47,562 nt of DNA, taken from positions 1-47,562 of the forward strand of contig JAHJLB010000003.1 in the NCBI GenBank assembly GCA_018822105.1, read 5' to 3'. The first letter of the stretch is position 1; each line of letters begins with the position of its first letter. Shown piece by piece: positions 1-7,725 of this stretch. This DNA is from Pseudomonadota bacterium (GTDB taxonomy: Bacteria; Desulfobacterota; Desulfovibrionia; Desulfovibrionales; Desulfovibrionaceae). The translations under genes were made by a program, and so were the position numbers. The notes beneath the pieces were generated by a model that ran no database searches, was not told where the DNA came from, and worked only from the letters and a program-made list of their open reading frames with translations.

Positions 1-401
1 CCTGCGCCCCGGCGCCGGCCGGCGGCGAGGCCAGCCTGCCGCCTGCGCCCGAGAAGGCCTGGGAGTTTCTGCTGACGGAGCTTGCGCGGCGCGCGGGCGG
101 GCCGGTGCTGCTGGTCTACGCGCCCACCCTGCCCTACCTGGCGCGCGGCCAGGTGCGCACGGACGATTTCGCCGGCCCCCTGATGCAGGCCTTTGCCCGC
201 ACCTGCCAGCGGCTGGGGGTGCCCCTGGTGGACCTCGGGCCGGTCTTCATCAAACATTTCCAGGCCACGGGCCGCCTGCCGCGGGGCTTCCCCAACACCA
301 TGCCCGGCATCGGCCACCTGAACGCGGACGGCCACCGCCTGGCGGCCCAGGCCGTCCTGCAACACATCACGGAGCACCGGAATGCCCTTCTGGCGCCCTG
401 A
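1..401 (+). CDS. SGNH/GDSL-type hydrolase, C-terminal part (5' end outside window)
   Basis: The frame is open to the left edge, so only about 132 C-terminal residues are present. A beta strand (PVLLVYAPTLPYL) is followed by helices, and near the end comes GIGHLNADGHRLAAQ, which matches the last block of SGNH hydrolases, where an Asp and His complete the catalytic triad (here the His of the NADGH segment). The stop overlaps the start of the MBOAT gene by 20 bp, so the two are translationally coupled. SGNH proteins next to MBOAT acyltransferases commonly finish or remove O-acetylation of exported polysaccharides (AlgI with AlgJ/AlgX is the known example). The specific substrate cannot be read here because the nucleophile block lies outside the window. 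Confidence 0.75.
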   Translation, partial: CAPAPAGGEASLPPAPEKAWEFLLTELARRAGGPVLLVYAPTLPYLARGQVRTDDFAGPLMQAFARTCQRLGVPLVDLGPVFIKHFQATGRLPRGFPNTMPGIGHLNADGHRLAAQAVLQHITEHRNALLAP

Positions 402-1734
402 ATTCCTGCTGCTCCTGGTCCTGGTCCTGGCGCTGCTGCGCCTTGGGCCCGCGGCCTGGCGCAAGCCCCTGCTGACCCTGGCCGGGCTGTATTTCTACGC
501 CTGGTGGGATCTGCGCTTCCTGCCGCTGCTTGCCGGCGCGGCCCTGGCGGACTGGGCCCTGGCCCTCTGGATGGAGCGCTCCGAAAGGTCGCGCAAGCCC
601 CTGCTCCTGGCCGGGCTGGCCCTGCACCTCGGGCTGCTGGGGTTCTTCAAGTTCGCCGGCTTCTTCCCGGACGGGCAGGCCGGGACCCTGCGCATCCTCA
701 TGCCCCTGGGGCTGTCCTTCCAGACCTTCTCGGCCATCACCTACCTGGCGGCGGTGCATGGCCGGCGCCTGGCGGCGCGCAAAAATCCCCTGGACGTGCT
801 CTGCCTGGCCAGCTTCTTCCCGGTGCTCGCGGCCGGGCCCATAGTCCGGGCCGAGGAGCTTTTGCCCCAGCTGGACGCCCTGCCCAGGCCGGATGCCGAC
901 GCCCTGTACGACGGCTTCCGGCGCTTCAGCATGGGCCTGTTCAAGAAGCTGGTGCTGGCCGACCGCCTGGGCCTCTACGTGGCCGAGGTCTACGGCAACG
1001 CCGGGGTCTACGACGCGGCCTCCACCTGGGCCGCGGCCCTGGCTTACGCCCTGCAGATCTACCTGGACTTCTCCGCCTATTCGGACATGGCCCTGGGCGC
1101 GGCCAGGATCCTTGGCGTACGCCTGCCGGAGAACTTCAACTTCCCCTACGCGGCCCGAAACCCCTCGGAGTTCTGGCGGCGCTGGCACATGAGCCTGTCC
1201 TTCTGGTTCCGGGACTACGTGTACATCCCCCTGGGGGGCAGCAGGCAGGGCCAGGCGCGCACCCTGGCCAACCTGATGCTGGTCATGCTGCTTTGCGGCA
1301 TCTGGCACGGGTCGGGCTGGGTCTTCGTGCTCTGGGGGGCGCTGCACGGGCTTGGGCTCTGCGCGCACCGCCTGTGGCGCGGATGGCGCGGCCAGCGCGG
1401 CCCGGCGCCGTGGAGCGCGGCTCTGGCCTGGGCCGGGACGACCCTGTTCGTCGCCCTGTGCTGGATCCCCTTCCGGGCCGAGGACCTTGGGCACCTCCGG
1501 CGCATCCTCTCGGCCATGCTGGGCGGCGGAACGGTGCATTGGATACACCCGTTCGTCTGGGCTGCGCTTGCGCTCACGGCCCTGGCCCACGCCCTGCGAG
1601 GGCTGGGCTGCGAGGACCTGCTCCTGCTGCGCGGGCGGCGCTGGTACGCCCCGGCGGCGCTGCTGACCCTGGTCTGGTTCTCGCTGCTCTTCGCCACCGA
1701 GGGCTTCACGCCCTTTCTGTACGCGCGCTTCTGA
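382..1734 (+). CDS. MBOAT family membrane-bound O-acyltransferase (AlgI-like)
   Basis: This 450-residue polytopic inner-membrane protein has the MBOAT hallmarks: RNPSEFWRRWHMSLSFWFRDY, with His at residue 269, and CGIWHGSGWVFVLWG, with the presumed catalytic His at residue 309. The PLGG segment between them is also typical of AlgI/DltB-like proteins. The family passes an acyl group, usually acetyl, across the membrane to a periplasmic or surface acceptor. The length is close to the usual 450-500 residues. It overlaps the upstream SGNH gene by 20 bp, which suggests a two-gene acetylation unit. The acceptor glycan is unknown; the large glycan island starting at 15832 is one candidate, but nothing in the sequence links them. 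Confidence 0.9.
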   Translation: MPFWRPEFLLLLVLVLALLRLGPAAWRKPLLTLAGLYFYAWWDLRFLPLLAGAALADWALALWMERSERSRKPLLLAGLALHLGLLGFFKFAGFFPDGQAGTLRILMPLGLSFQTFSAITYLAAVHGRRLAARKNPLDVLCLASFFPVLAAGPIVRAEELLPQLDALPRPDADALYDGFRRFSMGLFKKLVLADRLGLYVAEVYGNAGVYDAASTWAAALAYALQIYLDFSAYSDMALGAARILGVRLPENFNFPYAARNPSEFWRRWHMSLSFWFRDYVYIPLGGSRQGQARTLANLMLVMLLCGIWHGSGWVFVLWGALHGLGLCAHRLWRGWRGQRGPAPWSAALAWAGTTLFVALCWIPFRAEDLGHLRRILSAMLGGGTVHWIHPFVWAALALTALAHALRGLGCEDLLLLRGRRWYAPAALLTLVWFSLLFATEGFTPFLYARF

Positions 1735-1761
1735 GCCGGCGGCGGCGAGCTCGGGGCGGAC

Positions 1762-3252
1762 CTACGCCGCGGGCGGCTTGTCCGTCTGCCCCTCAACGAC
1801 GCCTATTCCGAGGAGCAACAGCGCTGCATAGTACAACATGCCGAACACGAACCCGTAGCGGGGAACCGCGGCGGTGATGAACCCCACCAGCACAAGATGC
1901 ACCGCCCCGACAAGCAGGAGCGGGGCCAGCGCCGGCAGCTGCGCCACCCTGCGCGGGGCCGCCAGCAGGCACAGCACGGCGGCGGCAAAAACCGCCCCGG
2001 CAAGCCAGGCCGTGGTCACCTTGTGGAACGGGGCATACAGCGGGCTGGCGGCGATGGCGTCATATTCGTGCCCGTCGCTGGACAGGAAGGCCCCGTCCAC
2101 CAGGCCGACGGTGACGGGATATCTCTCGGAGACCTGGATAAAGCCCTTGCTGTTGTCTACAAAAGAGGACTGGTCCAGCGGAACGTCCTTGAACTGCCTG
2201 AACCGCTCCCAGCCCTGGATCCACGAGCGCGCCGGATTCGCCCGCACATAGCACCAGGTGAGCCTGTTGAGCACAATGTCCGTTCTGTCGTTGCGCTGGC
2301 GCTGCGTCAGAAGCTCAAAAAAAGAGTTCCGCTGCGCGAGGAGGTTCTGGACATTCATGTAGGTGTCGCCCTGAGGATACATGAGCATCTGCACAAACTC
2401 GGCCGCCCCGGGTACATCCAGCATGCATTCGGTCATGGCGGCGCGCAATTGTTCGATCTCCTCGCTGCTCATCCTGGGGGCGTTCGCCACATCGATCCTG
2501 TTGGAAGCCGTGCGGCCCGCAATGGAGTCCACCTCGGCCCCGATGACATGCAGGACCACCTTCTCCACGGTCATGGTGGCCAGCAGGACCGCCACGCCCA
2601 GGCCCAGGACAAGGGCGAAGCGCCGGGCCGCCGCGTGCAGCCCCGCTCTCGCCAGGAGATCTGCCGCCAGCACGGCCAGCGGCGCCAGGGCCAGCAGCAC
2701 CGCGAAGTCATGCCGGACATTGCAGGCCGCGAAGGACACCAGCGCCAGCAGGACCATATTCCGCCGGGAGAGGCCGTCCGGGCGGGAGATGCGCACCACC
2801 AGGCCCGCGAGGGTCAGCAGCAGCGCAGGCAGGAATCCCTCCAGCGCGATGAAGTGCGAGGACAGAAAGGTGATGGGGAACACGGAAAGCAGGACGGCGC
2901 AGAGCAGCCGTCCCCAGGTGGTGCGGGCCACGGTCCACGAGAAATACAGCACGGCGGCCATTGTGCACAGGTGCTGCACAACGGCTATGGCCAGCATTGC
3001 CGAACTGTTGACCGGCAGCATGTCAAAGAACCGGTCCAGGCCAGCGCCCGAGAACAGACCGTTCATGCCGCGCAGAAAAACGAGCGGCAGCCCCTTCCAG
3101 TGGGGGAAGTTGAAGGAGAAGATGCTCTGGAACATGACGCAGGTGTCGATGTGATTGAAAAACGGCGGAGTTGTGAGCATCAGGTAGGCCGGCACAAGCG
3201 ACACCACAAGGGCTGCGACGAGAAGATCCCTGACCTGCCGCACTTTCTGCAC
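1762..3252 (-). CDS. Polytopic membrane protein, possibly GT-C-type glycosyltransferase
   Basis: About 496 residues with a short basic N-terminus, a first membrane helix, then a loop with NHIDTCVMF, at least eight further hydrophobic segments, a soluble region of about 150 residues, and three C-terminal helices ending in VPRYGFVFGMLYYAALLLL. An acidic residue in the first extracytoplasmic loop and an R-Y motif before the last helix are typical of lipid-linked-sugar GT-C enzymes (the ArnT/PMT/RgtA type), but I see no diagnostic signature. I chose GTG at 3252 because AGGGGG lies six bases upstream; ATG codons at 3273 and 3267 are in frame but poorly preceded. It converges on the MBOAT gene with a 27 bp gap. 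Function remains unassigned. Confidence 0.7.
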   Translation of the reverse strand: MQKVRQVRDLLVAALVVSLVPAYLMLTTPPFFNHIDTCVMFQSIFSFNFPHWKGLPLVFLRGMNGLFSGAGLDRFFDMLPVNSSAMLAIAVVQHLCTMAAVLYFSWTVARTTWGRLLCAVLLSVFPITFLSSHFIALEGFLPALLLTLAGLVVRISRPDGLSRRNMVLLALVSFAACNVRHDFAVLLALAPLAVLAADLLARAGLHAAARRFALVLGLGVAVLLATMTVEKVVLHVIGAEVDSIAGRTASNRIDVANAPRMSSEEIEQLRAAMTECMLDVPGAAEFVQMLMYPQGDTYMNVQNLLAQRNSFFELLTQRQRNDRTDIVLNRLTWCYVRANPARSWIQGWERFRQFKDVPLDQSSFVDNSKGFIQVSERYPVTVGLVDGAFLSSDGHEYDAIAASPLYAPFHKVTTAWLAGAVFAAAVLCLLAAPRRVAQLPALAPLLLVGAVHLVLVGFITAAVPRYGFVFGMLYYAALLLLGIGVVEGQTDKPPAA

Positions 3253-4134
3253 AAAGCACCCCCTCATCGACATGGTCTTGGCCGGACCGCCGCAAGGCCG
3301 TGCGCCAGGACAGCTCCCTCTGGCCTCTGCCAAGGGATGCGGGCCGCACCAGACAAGCGGATCGTTCCGGCGGAGCGGCCGCAGGCGCCAGGAACATCCC
3401 CGACGCACCCCGGCCACATTGCTGACAGTATCCCCAGGCCAGGGCCTTGTCAAAAGGTCGAATGGCGCAGGGCACAGTCCTGGCGGGGTCCGGCGGCCCT
3501 GCAGGCCCCTAAGGTGTTTCGGCCCTGCAAAATGCCCTGCCCGCGAAGCCGGCGGGGGTGCCTTGGGCCCTTCCGCGCGCCGTTTTGTCCCCGGCCTCGC
3601 GCAAGCCACCAGCAACTGGTCAAGCCCTCTCGATATTCCTGGCCAGCGGGTCTCCGCTCCGGCCCGGGAACTGCGGACCGAACCCGCAGAGAGGAGAGCC
3701 GGAGCAAAAAACTTGCACAGATTCTCCTCCAAAGAGTGGACACGCGCCTGAATTCCGCGCATGATCATTTTGGACTCTTGCCTCGTTGCCAGTCTCTTGG
3801 CCCACGCCCCGGCACACGCAGGCAGGGCGCAGGCAAAGGCTTGCCGGTGCCCCCAAACTGGCGCCTAATGAATGGCGGCACAAGCGGGGTGTGGCCTGGC
3901 GCCGGCCTCTGGCAGGGGTGTTGACTTGGCAAAGGGTCTTGCGAGATTGATGAGCATCAGGTGCGGCCGGAAGCGCACCCCGATATCCATGGATTACTCC
4001 ACGGGATCGGCCCGCTGCCGGAACGGTTGGCACAGGAATTTTCACATCAGGCGGCCTGGGTGGCCTGAGCGAAGAGTATCGGATCTTCGGTGGCGGGAGG
4101 GCTTCCCGCCCCAACCTGCGGAGGGATGCGCGAC
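3253..4134. other. Long spacer with no convincing gene
   Basis: This stretch of about 880 bp lies between the divergent membrane-protein gene and the response regulator. Open frames here have no recognisable protein pattern and no good ribosome binding site. An inverted repeat (GGCGGGA at 4092-4098 with TCCCGCC at 4104-4110) sits just before the response-regulator ribosome binding site and could affect its expression. A TTGACT at 3921 is a possible -35 box but lacks a good -10. Unassigned leader RNA or decayed coding sequence is possible. Confidence 0.5.
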
Positions 4135-4500
4135 ATGGCCAAGATTCTCATCGCTGAAGACGACGCCCTGTCCCAGAAATTTGTGGCCACGGTGGTGGAC
4201 CAGATGGGCCACAGCTCCTTTGTGAGCCCCGATGGCCGCCACGCCTGGGAGGCGCTCAACTCGGCGAACACCTTCTCGATGCTCATCACGGACATCATGA
4301 TGCCGCGCATGGACGGCACCACCCTGATCCGCAGCATCCGCGGGGATCCGCGCTTCGCCACGCTGCCCATCGTCATCATGTCCGCCTTCATCGGCATCAA
4401 GGAAATCGCGGAACTGCTGGAAATCGGGGCCACCTGGTTCATGGCCAAGCCCGTGGACCGGGTCATGCTCGAAGACTACATCAACCGGGCCATCAAATAG
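4135..4500 (+). CDS. Single-domain response regulator (CheY-like receiver)
   Basis: The 121-residue protein is one receiver domain. Acid-pocket residues Asp9 and Asp10, phosphoacceptor Asp53 (in LITDIMMPRMDG), Ser83 and Lys105 (in MAKPVD) are all present, so it should be phosphorylatable. There is no output domain. ATG at 4135 is preceded by GGAGGG at 4120-4125. It opens a plus-strand cluster with a rubrerythrin-like protein, a methyltransferase-like protein and an atypical sensor kinase (5888-7306), which may be its partner. Its target could be protein interaction, as for CheY or phosphorelay shuttles. Confidence 0.9.
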   Translation: MAKILIAEDDALSQKFVATVVDQMGHSSFVSPDGRHAWEALNSANTFSMLITDIMMPRMDGTTLIRSIRGDPRFATLPIVIMSAFIGIKEIAELLEIGATWFMAKPVDRVMLEDYINRAIK

Positions 4501-4582
4501 CACGGCGCACGCCGTGCGGAGCAGCCCGCGCCAACACTTGACCCGAGGCGGACAGCGCGACGCCCAGGGGAGGACAAGACCC

Positions 4583-5101
4583 ATGAACCCTACACCAGAC
4601 TGCGGCGATGCCCTTTCTTCGGATCTGACGCCGCTGGCCCACGCCTTTGTGCACCAGTCCCTGGCCGCGGCCAAGAACCGCGTGCGCGCCCAGAAGGCCG
4701 CCCAGGACGGCCAGCCCGGCACGGCCATGGCCTTGCGCGCCCTGGCCGAGGCCCAGGAGATCCACGCCAAGAAAGCCCTGACCTTCTTGCGCGGGCGCAT
4801 CGGCTCCAGCACCGAGAATCTGGCCCTGGCCCTGCTGGAGGCCCGCGAGATGGCCGTGGACACCCTGGGCTGGACCGTGCAGTCCGAGGCGGAGTCCGAC
4901 AAGCCGGCCGGCTCGCTGCTGACCCAGATGGCCCGCGCCGTGGCCAGCCACCTGGCCCTGCTCGGCACCTCGAAGACCGGCTTCCGCGCGCGCTACCACG
5001 TCTGCAGCATCTGCGGATACGTCTACGCAGGCGACACGCCCGGCCGCTGCCCCGTGTGCCAGGCCGTGCCGGAGAAGTTCAGCGAGGTGCCGGTGGCGTA
5101 G
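4583..5101 (+). CDS. Rubrerythrin-like protein with degenerate diiron site
   Basis: A 172-residue protein with an N-terminal helical ferritin-like part and a C-terminal rubredoxin-like knuckle, with paired C-x-x-C motifs (CSICGYVY and CPVCQ) that should bind one iron. This order is that of rubrerythrins, peroxide-reducing proteins of anaerobes. Aligned by eye to the family pattern, however, most diiron carboxylates look replaced: Gln25 where helix A usually has Glu, Gln58 in place of the Glu of E-x-x-H (His61 kept), and small or neutral residues in helices C and D (AREM, VASH). It may therefore not hold a diiron centre and may act as an electron carrier or sensor. ATG at 4583 follows AGGGGAGG at 4566-4573. 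The next gene starts four bases after the stop. Confidence 0.7.
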   Translation: MNPTPDCGDALSSDLTPLAHAFVHQSLAAAKNRVRAQKAAQDGQPGTAMALRALAEAQEIHAKKALTFLRGRIGSSTENLALALLEAREMAVDTLGWTVQSEAESDKPAGSLLTQMARAVASHLALLGTSKTGFRARYHVCSICGYVYAGDTPGRCPVCQAVPEKFSEVPVA

Positions 5102-5104
5102 CGC

Positions 5105-5869
5105 ATGCTGGCGGAGGCCATCAAATACGCTGCGGCGCGGCTGCTGGGCCAGGGCGACCCCCACGGGCACCTGGCCCAGCAGGTGGCGCTCTGGGCCAGG
5201 CACAGGCGCCGCCGCGCGGCCTGGGAGCCGCACCTTTCGCGCTGCCGGGCCCTGACCCTGGCCGCGGCCAAAGCCTGCCCGCCTGAGGCCCGGCGCACGG
5301 CCCTGGTCATGGGCTCCGGGCTGCTGCTGGAAGTGCCGCTGGAGGAGCTGTCCGCCCTCTTCCAGAGGGTGGTTCTGGCTGATATGGCTTTTGTGCCGGA
5401 GGTGCGCGCCCGTGCCGCGCGCCAGGGCAATGTGGAGCTGCGGGAGACCGACCTCACCGGCTGCCTGGACCGGCTGTCCGGGGGCCTGCCCAGGCCCCTG
5501 CCGGACGCCCTGGCGCAGTTGGGCGCCGGGCTGCCAGGGCTGGACTTCGCGTATTCGGCGAACCTGCTTTCGCAGCTGCCGCTCTTCGCCCTGGGGAAGG
5601 CCGTGCGCCTGGAGGCGGCCGCTGCCCTGGTGCGCCAGCACCTGGACGGCCTGAAGGCCCTGGGCGTCCCGGCCTGCCTGGTCACCGACGTCGCCGAGCG
5701 GGGGCTGCGCCAGGGTCTGGTGGAATACGAGGCCGACCTGCTCTTCGGCGTGGACCCCGGCCTGAGCGGCGAGACGTGGACCTGGAGCATGGCCCCGGAC
5801 GGGGAGGCCGTGCGTGGCCTTGATGTGGAGCGGACGGTGCTGGGCGTGGCCGACGTCCGGAACGTCTGA
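5105..5869 (+). CDS. Conserved hypothetical protein, methyltransferase-like fold
   Basis: A 254-residue cytosolic protein. After a basic N-terminal helical region (ARHRRRRAAW), residues ~65-75 read TALVMGSGLLLEVPL, followed by VVLADMAF and a later ETDLTG. This order resembles a SAM-binding Rossmann fold (glycine-rich loop, then an acidic residue at the end of strand 2), but no catalytic signature is evident and I cannot name a substrate. It starts four bases after the stop of the rubrerythrin-like gene and is followed after 18 bp by the sensor kinase, so it belongs to the same operon. Confidence 0.6.
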   Translation: MLAEAIKYAAARLLGQGDPHGHLAQQVALWARHRRRRAAWEPHLSRCRALTLAAAKACPPEARRTALVMGSGLLLEVPLEELSALFQRVVLADMAFVPEVRARAARQGNVELRETDLTGCLDRLSGGLPRPLPDALAQLGAGLPGLDFAYSANLLSQLPLFALGKAVRLEAAAALVRQHLDGLKALGVPACLVTDVAERGLRQGLVEYEADLLFGVDPGLSGETWTWSMAPDGEAVRGLDVERTVLGVADVRNV

Positions 5870-5887
5870 GACGAGCCCGAGGTGCGG

Positions 5888-7306
5888 ATGAAACGTGGAG
5901 ACCGGACAGCCCATGCCCCAAAAGGGCCGGAAAAGGCGCAGACGCCGAACGCCCACCCCCCTCTTCCGCAGGACCCGGCCCAGTGCCTGGAAAGCGACCT
6001 GTTCCGCCGGGACGTTCTTGTGCGGCGGGTGCTCCAGAAGATCGAGGACTCCGAGGGCTACAGCTTCACGCAGGATGAGCTGCGCATGTTCACCGCGTTC
6101 TTCGACCTGTCGCTCGAATTCGACGCGCGCAGGGATTTTCTGACCCTCTGCGTGGTGCTGCCCATGATCTTCTTCGACCAGGACTGCCGCCTGTACCTGC
6201 GCACCGGCCCCGGGGCCTGGAAGCTCGCGCGCTGCCTCAGGCTTCCCGAAGCGCCCCTGGCCGTGGAGCCTCCGCCCCACCCGGCCATGCGCGGGTCGAA
6301 CTTCTTCGCCCCTGTTCCGGCCCGCAAGGACACCGGGGAGCTCATGGGCTTCGACCTGCCCGACAACGTCATGGGCTGGCTCGAGCTGTCCGGCGGGGTC
6401 TCCCTGTCCCGGCACAAGCAGATCTTCTTCGAAAAATTCGCCGTGCGCATCGGCCACCAGATGCACTACCGCCTGGCCCGGGCCAAGAACCGGGAACACC
6501 TGGCCTTCATCCAGAACCTGGTGGAGGACATCGGGCACAACGTCATCGTGCCCAACATGATCTTCAAGCTCTTCTTCAACCGCCTGAACGCCTCCATCAC
6601 GGCCCTGGCGCGCTGCGTGGCCGAGGCCCCGCCGGAGACCCCGGCGGACTTCACCTCCAGCCTGGATTTCCTCCAGGCCCGCCTGGGCGCCCAGTACGCG
6701 GAGATCAGCCGCCACTACTCCCAGACCAGCCTGTTCCTGGAGACCCTGCTGCGCCGCCGGCACTTCCAGGAAGGCCGCTACGTCCTGGAGAAGCGCCGCG
6801 TGAACCTGCTCAAGCAGGTGGTGGAGCCGCAGGTGGAGCGCTATCTTCCGCGCCTGGAGGACCGGGGCATCGCCATCGACCTGTCCATGGGCGGCATCCC
6901 CGACGAGCCCATCCTGCTCATGGCCGACCTGGGCCTCATCGCCCAGGTCTACGCCAACCTCTTCTCCAACGCCGTGAAGTACACCCGCACCGTCTCCGGC
7001 CCGAACGGTGAGCCGCTCAAGTTCATGGCCTACGGCTGGGAGATCCGGCCCGACGCCCTTGGCGAAGACCGGCCAGGGGCCAAGCTCAACGTCTTCACCA
7101 CCGGGCCCGTGGTGCCGGAATCCGAGCGCGCGGGCCTGTTCCTGCCGGGCTACCGCTCCAGTTCCGCCGAAGGCGAACACGGCACGGGCCACGGCCTGGC
7201 CTTCGTGCACCAGGTGGTGCAGCTGCACGGCGGTCGGGTCGGGTACGAGCCTTCGGAACTGGGCAACAACTTCTACATCGTGCTGCCGGTGGAGACAGGG
7301 GAATAA
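5888..7306 (+). CDS. Atypical sensor histidine kinase-like protein
   Basis: About 472 residues with no membrane segment, so cytosolic. The C-terminal third has kinase ATPase features: an N box (NLFSNAVKYT) and a glycine-rich G2 box (GEHGTGHGLAFVHQVVQLHGG). The likely H box reads EDIGHNVIVPNM, not the usual H-E/D-x-x-x-P form. Where the D-x-G-x-G G1 box is expected I read KLNVFTTGPVVPESE, without the Asp. Kinase activity is thus uncertain; it may be a divergent or pseudo-kinase. The N-terminal ~200 residues could be a sensory domain but I do not recognise it. ATG at 5888 follows GAGG at 5879-5882; GTG at 5882 is also in frame. The response regulator at 4135 in the same cluster is the natural partner. 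Confidence 0.75.
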   Translation: MKRGDRTAHAPKGPEKAQTPNAHPPLPQDPAQCLESDLFRRDVLVRRVLQKIEDSEGYSFTQDELRMFTAFFDLSLEFDARRDFLTLCVVLPMIFFDQDCRLYLRTGPGAWKLARCLRLPEAPLAVEPPPHPAMRGSNFFAPVPARKDTGELMGFDLPDNVMGWLELSGGVSLSRHKQIFFEKFAVRIGHQMHYRLARAKNREHLAFIQNLVEDIGHNVIVPNMIFKLFFNRLNASITALARCVAEAPPETPADFTSSLDFLQARLGAQYAEISRHYSQTSLFLETLLRRRHFQEGRYVLEKRRVNLLKQVVEPQVERYLPRLEDRGIAIDLSMGGIPDEPILLMADLGLIAQVYANLFSNAVKYTRTVSGPNGEPLKFMAYGWEIRPDALGEDRPGAKLNVFTTGPVVPESERAGLFLPGYRSSSAEGEHGTGHGLAFVHQVVQLHGGRVGYEPSELGNNFYIVLPVETGE

Positions 7307-7312
7307 GAGGGC

Positions 7313-7699
7313 TCAGGCCGGAAAGGACGAGAACTGGTCGGCCACGGCCCACCAGCGCCCCCCCTCGCGCACCAGGAAGAACAGGTCCCGGCCCTCCAGG
7401 GTCATGGCCGCGCCGCCCATCCGGCAGCGCAGCTCATAGAAATACGTGACCACGGCGGCGTCCCCGAACAGCTTCACCCGGTGCCCGCGCTCGGCCCAGG
7501 ACTGGATGCGCGCGCTCCTGGCAAACCCCGCCCAGCCCGCCACGCAGGCCTCGCGCCCCACGCGCGGTTCGCGGTCCACGGGCGTCACGGCCACCATGTC
7601 CTTGTGGAAATACTCGCCCAGATCCTCAGCATCGCCCCTGGTCCAGCAGGCGTTCAGGCTGGCGATGAAATCAAGCACTTCGGCTTCGGCTGGCGACAT
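7313..7699 (-). CDS. SnoaL-like / DUF4440-type NTF2-fold protein
   Basis: A 128-residue protein with the look of an NTF2-like fold: an N-terminal helix, NACWTRGDAEDLGEYFHKDM, then strands ending in GGRWWAVADQFSSFPA. Members include small isomerases, hydrolases and non-catalytic partner proteins, so function cannot be assigned. ATG at 7699 has GGAGG just upstream. It lies 26 bp downstream of the agmatine deiminase and is last in the polyamine operon; it ends six bases from the convergent kinase gene. Confidence 0.7.
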   Translation of the reverse strand: MSPAEAEVLDFIASLNACWTRGDAEDLGEYFHKDMVAVTPVDREPRVGREACVAGWAGFARSARIQSWAERGHRVKLFGDAAVVTYFYELRCRMGGAAMTLEGRDLFFLVREGGRWWAVADQFSSFPA

Positions 7700-7725
7700 G
7701 CGCACCTCCGTTTGGTCGGCGAAAC

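Noticed and set aside
504-1877. Long plus-strand frame overlapping the MBOAT gene
   Set aside because: Low-complexity Arg/Pro/Gly/Ala composition; it is an off-frame reading of the MBOAT gene.
3927-3944. Sigma-54-like TTGGCA...CTTGC before the response regulator
   Set aside because: GG and GC are 11 bases apart, not 10, which is normally inactivating; also ~190 bp from the gene.
4027-4042. TTGGCAC at 4027-4033 as a -24 element
   Set aside because: No TTGC-like -12 element at the right distance.
4493-7228. 900-codon minus-strand open frame opposite the rubrerythrin, methyltransferase-like and kinase genes
   Set aside because: His/Gln/Gly-rich composition typical of antisense of high-G+C coding DNA; the plus-strand genes have clear domains and ribosome binding sites.
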